From: DATJYV01 sp035499415
Lineage (GTDB): Bacteria > Bacteroidota > Ignavibacteria > UBA10030
DNA length: 43,327 bases
Direction: 5' to 3'
Assembly: GCA_035499415.1 (NCBI GenBank)
Contig: DATJYV010000186.1
Span: forward strand, 1 to 43,327
In this document: positions 36,339 to 43,327 of the stretch, one piece after another
Numbering within the stretch: the stretch's first letter is position 1
Layout: each line of letters opens with the position of its first letter
Position numbers and translations under genes: made by a program
The notes under the pieces: generated by a model
What the model was told of the DNA's origin: nothing
The model's database searches: none
What the model saw: the letters and a program-made list of their open reading frames with translations, nothing else

Positions 36339-37912
36339 AGATTCTGATTAGCGATCCGATTGAAAAGGTCTGCGTCGAAATCCTGAAGTCCGAAGGGTTC
36401 GAAGTTGAAGAAGCGACCGGCCTCAAACCGGAGGCCTTGAAAGACAAAATTTCTGCCGTCGATGCGCTGGTTGTGAGGAGTTCGACGCAGGTAACGGCGG
36501 ATGTTCTGGCTGCGGCGAAGCATTTGCGGGTCGTCGGTCGCGCCGGTGCCGGCGTGGACAACATCGACGTCGAAGCGGCGACGCGACGCGGCATCATCGT
36601 CATGAACACGCCGGGGGGAAATACCGTGTCGACGGCGGAGCATACAGTCTCGATGATCCTGGCGCTGTGTCGGAACATCCCGCAGGCGAATGAATCGCTC
36701 AAGCAGGGAAAGTGGGAGCGGAAACGGTTTGTGGGGACGGAGCTCTCGGGGAAGACGATCGGAGTAGTCGGCATGGGAAAAGTCGGGCGCGAGGTCGCCG
36801 TCCGCTGCCAATCGTTCGGTATGAGGACGATCGGCTTCGACCCCGTGCTCTCGGCGGAAGTCGCAGCGAAGATGCGGGTTGAATTGGTCTCGCTCGCCGA
36901 AATATTCGCGCAGTCGGATATCATCACGGTGCACACGCCGCTGAATGACGAGACGCGGGGATTAATCGGGGAGGCGCAGTTTGCGCGCTGCCGGCGGGGT
37001 GTGAGAATCGTGAATTGCGCGCGCGGGGGCATTATAAATGAGAAAGCCCTTCTTGCCGCATTGGAATCCGAGATGGTTGCCGGGGCGGCCCTCGACGTTT
37101 TTGAGCAGGAGCCGCCTGGAGACAATCCTCTGCTGCGGCATCCCCGCGTCATTGCCACGCCGCACCTCGGCGCTTCGACCGAGGAGGCGCAGGAAAAAGT
37201 CGCTCAACAGATCGGCCGACAGCTCGCGGATGTTCTGAAGGACCGCGGAATCGTCGGAGCTGTAAACGCCGAGGCCATCCAGCTCGCGATGAAAAAGGAA
37301 TTGAAACCGTACGTCCTTCTTGCAGAAAAACTGGGAAGCTTGCAGGCTCAACTCATGCAGGGAGCCCTTAAGACGGTGACGATCAGCTGCAGCGGGAATC
37401 TGCTCACGCAGGCGCAGGAGGTGATTTCGGCGGCCGTGCTCAAAGGTATTTTTTCTCACGTCATGACCGAGCCGGTCAATCTCGTGAACGCGCCGGCAAT
37501 TGCCCGTGAGCTCGGGGTCGTGTTTGTGGAGAAGCGGGAAGCCGAGCATGCGGATTATTCGAACCTGATCGGGGTTGCCTACGAGACCGACGTCGAGAAG
37601 CGAGCGTTTGCTGGAACCGTTTTTGGAAGCTCCCACCTCCGCATCGTAAAAATCGACGATTTCCACTTCGAGGTGAACCCGGAAGGACATCTTCTCTTTT
37701 ATAGGAACATCGATAAACCCGGGATGCTTGCGCGTGTGGGCGGGGAGCTGGCTACGGCGGGGGTCAACATTGCCGGGCTCGCGCTTGGCCGTGAAGGGCC
37801 CGGACAGAAAGCTCTGACCATTATCAATACTGACTCGCCGGTCTCCCCGGAGATACTCAAAAAGTTGGGACGTATGGAAGGGGTATTCGACGTCCGTTCG
37901 GCCCGGCTGTGA
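36335..37912 (+). CDS. serA: D-3-phosphoglycerate dehydrogenase
   Basis: This 525-residue long-form SerA has the substrate and NAD domains with GMGKVG at 146-151 and catalytic Arg230, Glu259 and His277 (in PHLGAS). An intervening allosteric substrate-binding domain (about 310-440) and a C-terminal ACT domain (about 452-525, with NIDKPGMLARVGGELATAGV) follow. It oxidises 3-phosphoglycerate to 3-phosphohydroxypyruvate, the first step of serine synthesis; the ACT domain suggests serine feedback. It is translationally coupled to the upstream aminotransferase gene. Confidence 0.97.
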   Translation: MKILISDPIEKVCVEILKSEGFEVEEATGLKPEALKDKISAVDALVVRSSTQVTADVLAAAKHLRVVGRAGAGVDNIDVEAATRRGIIVMNTPGGNTVSTAEHTVSMILALCRNIPQANESLKQGKWERKRFVGTELSGKTIGVVGMGKVGREVAVRCQSFGMRTIGFDPVLSAEVAAKMRVELVSLAEIFAQSDIITVHTPLNDETRGLIGEAQFARCRRGVRIVNCARGGIINEKALLAALESEMVAGAALDVFEQEPPGDNPLLRHPRVIATPHLGASTEEAQEKVAQQIGRQLADVLKDRGIVGAVNAEAIQLAMKKELKPYVLLAEKLGSLQAQLMQGALKTVTISCSGNLLTQAQEVISAAVLKGIFSHVMTEPVNLVNAPAIARELGVVFVEKREAEHADYSNLIGVAYETDVEKRAFAGTVFGSSHLRIVKIDDFHFEVNPEGHLLFYRNIDKPGMLARVGGELATAGVNIAGLALGREGPGQKALTIINTDSPVSPEILKKLGRMEGVFDVRSARL

Positions 37913-37972
37913 GGGTTAAAGGAACGTTAATTCTTACGCGATAGGGATTTGACAAGTTTTCTTAAAAAAGAC

Positions 37973-38001
37973 TTGACAAGAAACACAGCAAAAGATATAT
38001 T
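37973..38001 (+). promoter_or_regulatory. Near-consensus promoter of the TonB-receptor operon
   Basis: TTGACA at 37973-37978, a 17-nt spacer, and TATATT at 37996-38001 give the best promoter match of the window. A strong constitutive promoter suggests a highly expressed outer-membrane system, with control possibly exerted in the long leader. Confidence 0.8.
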
Positions 38002-38059
38002 TCGAGCAAGTTCTTGGGAAGTGCCCGGGACGCGTTCACGTTTTTCAAGATAAATAAAG

Positions 38060-38070
38060 AAGGAGGTGAT
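38060..38070 (+). promoter_or_regulatory. Isolated anti-SD-complementary site in the receptor leader
   Basis: AAGGAGGTGAT is complementary over 11 nt to the universal 16S rRNA 3' end. The only start codon nearby is TTG at 38070, about 3 nt beyond GGAGG, which would give a seven-residue peptide but is too close for efficient initiation. The real gene starts 155 nt downstream with its own site. Confidence 0.5.
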
Positions 38071-38224
38071 TGAAGAAACCTCGGGGCAGTTAGGAAGCAG
38101 AACGAGGGAACGAAACCTTGCAAAAGATTTTCTCACCATGCCGCGCGGATGACACAAGCATTCGACGGCAAAGACAACCCCACATCGTAGCAAGTACACT
38201 CTCCACCAAAGAAGGAGGTTAGGT

Positions 38225-41200
38225 ATGTTTCGCAAGTCCGCTCTAGCTCTTACCCTCTTGATCCTTCTTCCGGTGTTCCTGTTCGCGCAGGAAGGAAAAC
38301 TGCGCGGGAAGATCACGGACAAGGAATCGGGCGAGCCGCTGATTGGAGCAAACGTTCAGATCGAAGGCATGACTCTCGGAGCATCCTCGGATGTCGACGG
38401 GAACTATGTCATCCTGAGCGTTCCGGTCGGAACGTACACCTTAAAGGTGACGTATGTTGGCTACTCCCCCATAGAAGAATCCAACGTTCGCGTCAACTCG
38501 AACCTCTCCACCATTTTGGATTTCAAACTTTCCAGCACCGCCGTTCAGGTGAAACCGGTCGAGATCGTGGCCGAACGTCCGCTCGTCAACAAGAGTGCGA
38601 CGTCTTCCATTCGGATCGTCGACCAGGACTTCATCGCCAATCTCCCCCAGCGCGGAATCAACGCGTCGATTTCCTTGCAGCCGGGCGTGGTGCAGATTGG
38701 GAATAATTTTTACATCCGAGGCGGCAGGTACGACGAGACCGCGTTCACGCTCGAAGGCGCTCCGATCACCGACATCGTCAACGGCGGTCGCGCAGTGACG
38801 ATTATCGATGAGTCCCTCGAGCAGGTGCAGGTCCTTGCAGGCGGCTATGGCGCCGAGTTTGGCGGAGCCGACGGTGGCATCATTCGATCGCAGCTCCGGA
38901 CCGGCGGACAAAACTATGCCGCCTCTCTGCGGGTTGAGTCCGACGATTACACAGGCCAGGGATCAAAATCGCTCGGTGGGTATTCGTACGGGTATCGTGA
39001 CCTGACTGCCACAGTCGGCGGACCCCTGGGCATGGAAAAAACAAATTTCTTCCTTAGTTACCAGAACACGTATTACAAGGATCCGTCCACCCGTTTGTGG
39101 GACGGGTTCAACTTTCCCAATCAACTGACGGTTGCGCAGTTGACGCCGGCTCATCCGACCGCTCTGGGAATCGACACGATCAATGTCGTCTATCCTGCGG
39201 GAAACCTCATCGGCGGGTATGACCAGGCAAACAATTTTGCCGGCTCACTCGGTGCGGACCTCGGAGGGATGCAGGTACGATTGGGCGGGTCGTACTCGTA
39301 TGATAAGTCTCAAAACCAGGCGACGCTTGCCACCCTTCTCGATCAAAGCCGTCTGGGAATTAACGAGAACCAGAATGGTTTCGCGAACCTCAAAGTTACC
39401 CAGTTCCTGGACCAGTCGACATACTACGAATTGAACGTCAACTACACCTTGCGCGCATACAAGAGTTATGACCCGGCCTTCGGCGATAACCTGTTCGCGT
39501 ATGGTGATTCGACGGCGAATGCGGCCCACGGATACACGCTCTCGGCCACGGGCATCCCGTTCAATCCGTATTTCATCGCACTTGGCGACGACAAAAACGT
39601 CATCGGAGCGCAATCCGGCCTGGGATATATTGGAGGCATCGACCAGTACGGCACACCGATCGCCGGATATACCAAGGGGCGAGCGGAAAGCATCGGCGGA
39701 AGGTTCGACCTGACAACCCAGCTTCGCAGTTCGACCGAGCTGAAGTTGGGCGGCGAATATACCCGCTATACGTACCGCCGTTTCAACCCCGGATTCACGA
39801 CTCCCGTGTATCAGTGGGCGTTGTTCCAGAACCTCACAGGAGATGCGCTGTACAAGAAATTGCTGGCGCTCCATCCGGATAACATCGGGTACGACGTGTT
39901 CGGAAACGAAATTTCCAGCAACGTGTACGACTCCGATGGTCAGCTGACAGACATGGCTCCGAGGCACCCGACATTCGGGGCTGCGTATGCGCAGAGCAAG
40001 ATTGAGTTGGCGGATGTCATCATCAACGCCGGCTTGCGATATGATTACATCGACGGAGACGGTCAGACGCTCCTGAATCCCAATAACATCAAAAAGGATT
40101 CCACGGGGCATACTGACCTCCTCGCGACCAACCAACTCCTTTCGACGGACAAGTATCAGTTTGTGACGCCCCGTCTCGGCTTTTCGTTCCCCGCTTCTGA
40201 CCGAACCGTGTTTCATGCCGGTTACGGCAAGTATGTTCAGTATCCGCGACTGGCGGATGCGTACCTCGGCCTCGGTGCAGCATCCCAGATCGTTGGCGGA
40301 GGGAACTTCTTTGTGAACACGACGGGCTACGGTCTCCGTCCGGAACGGACAACCCAGTATGAAATCGGATTCCAGCAGCAGTTGTCGGATTACGCGGCGT
40401 TGGATATTACCGGTTTCTACAAGGACATCATTGACCAGTTGCAGTATGCACAAATTCTCCCCGCTCCCGGTGCGTCGAGTGGCGCCTTCCCGATGTATGT
40501 GAACGGCGACTTTGCCACCTCCAAGGGCCTGGAGATGAAGTTCACATTGCGGCGGGTTTCCCACGTGCAGGTTTCGGCAAACTACACGCTGTCGGATGCT
40601 GAGGGGACGGGCTCGAGCGCTACCACGCTTGCGGGCGCTGTCGTTGCCTCCGGCATCGCGAACTATATTCCAAAGTACGTGTTTCCGAATACGTTCAATG
40701 AGCCGCATCGCGGGAACGTCTCCGTGGATTACCGGTATGGAAAAGACGAAGGCGGTGCGCTGGAACAGGCAGGAATCAATCTCCTGATGAGCTTCAACAG
40801 CGGGACGAGCTTCACGCAGATTTATGATACCCAAGAGGGTACTGGCGACCCGCGCGCTCGTACTCCGGTGGAGCCGATCGGTGCATCTTCGACCGGATGG
40901 GTATTCCAGCTCGACTCGAAGATTGACAAGGGCTTCCAGATTTCCGGTGTCAATGCCGACATTTACATCTATGTCATTAATTTGCTTGGCACGAAGAACA
41001 CAGTCACCGTCTTCCCGAAGACAGGTTCACCCTCGGAAGACGGATGGCTCGGTTCGATTCAGGGTCAAGCGGATGTCAACGGTTATGGCAAGGATGCTGC
41101 GCTCTATCAGCAAATGTATCGGCAGATCCTGCTCGGGGACAACCCCAACAACTACGGCCCCCCGCGGCAAATCCGGTTTGGCGTGAAACTTGAGTTATAA
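38225..41200 (+). CDS. TonB-dependent receptor with carboxypeptidase-regulatory-like domain
   Basis: The 991-residue outer-membrane protein has a signal peptide (MFRKSALALTLLILLPVFLF, cleavage likely after Ala21). A CarboxypepD_reg-like beta-sandwich follows (about 24-105, GKITDKESGEPLIGANVQIE), then a plug domain (about 118-235, YIRGGRYDETAFTLEGAPIT), and a long beta-barrel ending in IRFGVKLEL. No TonB box is obvious. The layout resembles SusC-like and Ignavibacteria-type receptors; the substrate is unknown. The next gene, 18 nt downstream, encodes a large secreted protein, so the two probably work together at the cell surface. Confidence 0.9.
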   Translation: MFRKSALALTLLILLPVFLFAQEGKLRGKITDKESGEPLIGANVQIEGMTLGASSDVDGNYVILSVPVGTYTLKVTYVGYSPIEESNVRVNSNLSTILDFKLSSTAVQVKPVEIVAERPLVNKSATSSIRIVDQDFIANLPQRGINASISLQPGVVQIGNNFYIRGGRYDETAFTLEGAPITDIVNGGRAVTIIDESLEQVQVLAGGYGAEFGGADGGIIRSQLRTGGQNYAASLRVESDDYTGQGSKSLGGYSYGYRDLTATVGGPLGMEKTNFFLSYQNTYYKDPSTRLWDGFNFPNQLTVAQLTPAHPTALGIDTINVVYPAGNLIGGYDQANNFAGSLGADLGGMQVRLGGSYSYDKSQNQATLATLLDQSRLGINENQNGFANLKVTQFLDQSTYYELNVNYTLRAYKSYDPAFGDNLFAYGDSTANAAHGYTLSATGIPFNPYFIALGDDKNVIGAQSGLGYIGGIDQYGTPIAGYTKGRAESIGGRFDLTTQLRSSTELKLGGEYTRYTYRRFNPGFTTPVYQWALFQNLTGDALYKKLLALHPDNIGYDVFGNEISSNVYDSDGQLTDMAPRHPTFGAAYAQSKIELADVIINAGLRYDYIDGDGQTLLNPNNIKKDSTGHTDLLATNQLLSTDKYQFVTPRLGFSFPASDRTVFHAGYGKYVQYPRLADAYLGLGAASQIVGGGNFFVNTTGYGLRPERTTQYEIGFQQQLSDYAALDITGFYKDIIDQLQYAQILPAPGASSGAFPMYVNGDFATSKGLEMKFTLRRVSHVQVSANYTLSDAEGTGSSATTLAGAVVASGIANYIPKYVFPNTFNEPHRGNVSVDYRYGKDEGGALEQAGINLLMSFNSGTSFTQIYDTQEGTGDPRARTPVEPIGASSTGWVFQLDSKIDKGFQISGVNADIYIYVINLLGTKNTVTVFPKTGSPSEDGWLGSIQGQADVNGYGKDAALYQQMYRQILLGDNPNNYGPPRQIRFGVKLEL

Positions 41201-41218
41201 TCATAGGAGATTGAACGT

Positions 41219-43327
41219 ATGAAGTTCCGAAAGTTATTCCATCTCACTGGCTGCTTGGTCCTGATCGCGGGCCTCTGGGCGACGCTGTACGCCGAGAAAC
41301 CAATAGGAACCAAGAAAGATCAGAAGCTGGCGAAAGGGCAGGCGAATGACCTGTACGAGCCGATGCTGATCAACAACATCATGAACTACTACAGCAATAC
41401 GGGAGACGGTTCCTTGAACCCGTACACCGCGGATGCCGAGGGGTTCGAATTACCGATCGGCAGCTACGGGTACGTGATATTCGAGGACGGGCTCGTCTAT
41501 GGCGGATATCACAACGTTGCAGGAACGCCGACTCTGAAAATCGGCGGATCCACGTATTGGCACGGTTACGAAGCGGGTCCGATCGTCACGAACGGGACCA
41601 ACGGCTCGGGCATGGTCGGAGACAATCCGAACGCGGCAGGAGTCGGAGGACGTGACAAGTACCGGCTATTTAAGGTTCGGCCCGATATCAACCCGACCAC
41701 GACCGAGACGGATGTGATGGCGGCGCTCCAGACGGAACAGACCTATCGCGTTCGATACGAGTCGGGGATCACCATCGATGACATCTATAACGAGTACGTC
41801 AACGACTGGAATGAGTGGCCTGCCGCTCAGGGCGCTCCGTACACGGATGTGAACGGGAACGGGGTCTACGACCCGGGGACGGACATTCCGGGCGTGCCGG
41901 GAGCCGACTGCACGATGTGGCACATCATGAACGATTCAGACCCGACGCGGGCTTACAACTTTGGCGGCTGCCTGCCGATGGGTATGGAAGTGCAGCGAAC
42001 GATCTGGGCCTACAACCAGAGCGGAGCGCTGGGGAACACGATCTTTATCAAGTACAAGATGATCAACAAGAGCGGCGCCAAGGTCGACACGATGTATACG
42101 ACCCAGTGGGCGGACCCCGACCTCGGAGGCGCCTTGGGATACAACGACGACTTCGTGGGTTGTGACACGACGCGAAGTCTCGGGTATGTTTATAACGGCG
42201 AGCCCGTGGATGGATTCTACGGTCGCGCTGTCCCGGCCGGCGGGTTCTGCTTCTTCCAGGGTCCGGTTGTTCCCGGTGTTGCTTCGGACTCTGCCATCTT
42301 CAACGGCCAGGTCATCCACGGAAAGAAAAACCTGCACATGTCGGGTTTCAACTTCTTCATTAACGGCAGCACGACATACACCGACCCGGTACACAACGAC
42401 CCGCGTGCGACGATACAATGGTATCATCTGATGCAGGGAAAAGTGACGGTGTCAGGCGTTCCGTTCATTAATCCGGTAACGGGTCTTCAGACAACGTTTC
42501 TGCTTAGCGGAGACCCGGTCGCAGGGACTGGTTGGCTGGATGGACAACTCCCTGGCACAGGACCAAACGACCGGCGAATGTGTCTGACGGCAGGTCCGTT
42601 CACATTCCAGCCGGCGGACACCCAGGAAGTCGTTGTGGCGGCTCTCGCCGCGCAGGCAAACGACCGGCTCTCGAGCATCACGTTTCTCCGGTTTTACACC
42701 GACCATGCGCAGGCCGCATACAATAATTTCTTTGTCGTCCCGTCACCTCCGGCCCAGCCGAGCGTGTCAGTGGCCGCGCTGGATAAAGAGATAATTCTCA
42801 GCTGGGGTGATGCGACAAGCGTGAACAAAGTGGAAAATGCCACGGAGAAACTGGGATACACCTTCCAGGGGTATAACATCTATCAGCTGCCCTCTGCAAG
42901 CTTCTCCAATGCCAAGAAACTCGCGACATACGACGTCGTCGATGGAGTGACGTCGGTCGTCGACAACGACTTTGACCTGTCGACGGGGACGGTCATTCCC
43001 AAGGAACTGCAAAGCGGCTCTGACTCCGGCATTAAGCGATTCTTCGATACCCAGACGGATATATTCACGAATGCGCCGTTGATCAACGGGACGAAGTATT
43101 TCTTTGCCGTGACCGCGTATAACTATAACGCCGCGTATTCGCCGAAGTCACTCGAAAGTGCTCCGATCATCATCACCGTTCAACCGCAGCAACCGAACCC
43201 GGGGACGGCCTACAACACGAAGCCGGGAGCGACGCTGACAACGGATACGAGTCTGGTGAAGATTGTCGGCGGCTCGACCGACGGCTATGTGGTGATGACG
43301 ACCGTCGACCCGACCAAGATTACGGGC
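41219..43327 (+). CDS. Large secreted protein of unknown function, partial (3' end beyond window)
   Basis: ATG 41219, after TAGGAGAT, opens a frame of 703 codons that reaches the window edge without a stop. The N-terminus (MKFRKLFHLTGCLVLIAGLW, then ATLYA) is a type-I signal peptide. Cys12 in LTGC looks lipobox-like but precedes most of the hydrophobic core, so a lipoprotein is unlikely. A calcium-loop-like DVNGNGVYDPGTD is at 210-222. From about 508 a fibronectin-type-III-like segment begins (PPAQPSVSVAALDKEIILSW, later YFFAVTAYNYNAAYSPKSLE). I do not recognise the central part. A C-terminal sorting domain could lie beyond the window. Confidence 0.85.
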   Translation, partial: MKFRKLFHLTGCLVLIAGLWATLYAEKPIGTKKDQKLAKGQANDLYEPMLINNIMNYYSNTGDGSLNPYTADAEGFELPIGSYGYVIFEDGLVYGGYHNVAGTPTLKIGGSTYWHGYEAGPIVTNGTNGSGMVGDNPNAAGVGGRDKYRLFKVRPDINPTTTETDVMAALQTEQTYRVRYESGITIDDIYNEYVNDWNEWPAAQGAPYTDVNGNGVYDPGTDIPGVPGADCTMWHIMNDSDPTRAYNFGGCLPMGMEVQRTIWAYNQSGALGNTIFIKYKMINKSGAKVDTMYTTQWADPDLGGALGYNDDFVGCDTTRSLGYVYNGEPVDGFYGRAVPAGGFCFFQGPVVPGVASDSAIFNGQVIHGKKNLHMSGFNFFINGSTTYTDPVHNDPRATIQWYHLMQGKVTVSGVPFINPVTGLQTTFLLSGDPVAGTGWLDGQLPGTGPNDRRMCLTAGPFTFQPADTQEVVVAALAAQANDRLSSITFLRFYTDHAQAAYNNFFVVPSPPAQPSVSVAALDKEIILSWGDATSVNKVENATEKLGYTFQGYNIYQLPSASFSNAKKLATYDVVDGVTSVVDNDFDLSTGTVIPKELQSGSDSGIKRFFDTQTDIFTNAPLINGTKYFFAVTAYNYNAAYSPKSLESAPIIITVQPQQPNPGTAYNTKPGATLTTDTSLVKIVGGSTDGYVVMTTVDPTKITG

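Larger units (their letters stand above)
37913..38224 (+). other. 312-nt intergenic region between serA and the receptor gene
   Basis: It holds a consensus promoter (37973-38001), an extra upstream TTGACA (37949-37954) giving a TTGACAAG direct repeat, a long leader of about 215 nt with an anti-SD complementary site at 38060-38070, and the receptor's own Shine-Dalgarno AAGGAGG at 38212-38218. I see no further gene and no convincing terminator for serA. Confidence 0.7.

Noticed and set aside
39245..40834. A 529-codon minus-strand frame opposite the TonB-receptor gene
   Set aside because: It is a shadow of the receptor reading frame; the sense strand has a signal peptide, domains and a consensus promoter.

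Overview
The window is a GC-rich bacterial chromosome segment in which every convincing gene lies on the + strand. It is dominated by one nearly continuous translation and transcription supercluster of about 33 kb (roughly 2246-35081). Several traits point to the Bacteroidota/Chlorobi assemblage: secY is followed directly by map and infA with no adk between, fusA-tuf-rpsJ are contiguous, and the right end encodes a TonB-dependent receptor with a carboxypeptidase-regulatory-like N-terminal domain. Good Shine-Dalgarno sites (AAGGAG type) and promoters of the TTGACA/TATAAT type argue against Bacteroidetes proper. My best guess is an Ignavibacteria- or Chlorobi-like lineage; this is an inference from gene order and signals, not a database result.

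Layout. 1-156: tail of an unidentified gene. 144-1991: a DUF2723 membrane protein of the protein O-mannosyltransferase-like GT-C type. 2035-3336: a promoter, a long leader and a tRNA cluster (Thr-TGT, Tyr-GTA, Gly-TCC, Thr-GGT), then rpmG and tRNA-Trp. This is the tRNA order of the E. coli tufB operon, but with no tuf. The cluster holds two broken tRNA copies and several small palindromic repeats. 3373-14727: secE-nusG-rplKAJL-rpoBC. 14728-14985: a composite palindromic repeat followed by a near-consensus promoter. 14986-19300: rpsL-rpsG-fusA-tuf. 19353-34328: the fused S10, spc and alpha operons down to rpoA and rplQ. 34393-35022: the ribosome-assembly GTPase engB, then an intrinsic terminator. 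35196-37912: a promoter-led pair encoding a class-V aminotransferase and D-3-phosphoglycerate dehydrogenase (serine metabolism). 38225 to the end: a promoter-led TonB-dependent receptor gene followed by a large secreted-protein gene that runs off the window.

How it fits together. The core supplies ribosomal proteins, all RNA polymerase core subunits except omega, elongation factors EF-G and EF-Tu, IF1, the Sec channel (SecE, SecY), methionine aminopeptidase and NusG. Punctuation inside the cluster is sparse: a hairpin in the rplA-rplJ leader, an attenuator-like structure between rplL and rpoB, a strong promoter before rpsL, and a terminator-like hairpin between tuf and rpsJ.

The most unusual structure is a 30-nt twin palindrome, two abutting 15-nt hairpins of the pattern T-NNGCC-NNN-GGCNN-A. 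It occurs twice with different sequence but the same architecture, and both times it sits in the loop of a pre-existing hairpin: once in the T-loop of a duplicated tRNA-Thr 3' half, and once in the loop of a REP-like palindrome upstream of rpsL. This looks like a small mobile element family that targets hairpin loops. A second oddity is an 11-nt perfect complement to the 16S rRNA 3' end in the receptor leader, without a well-placed start codon.
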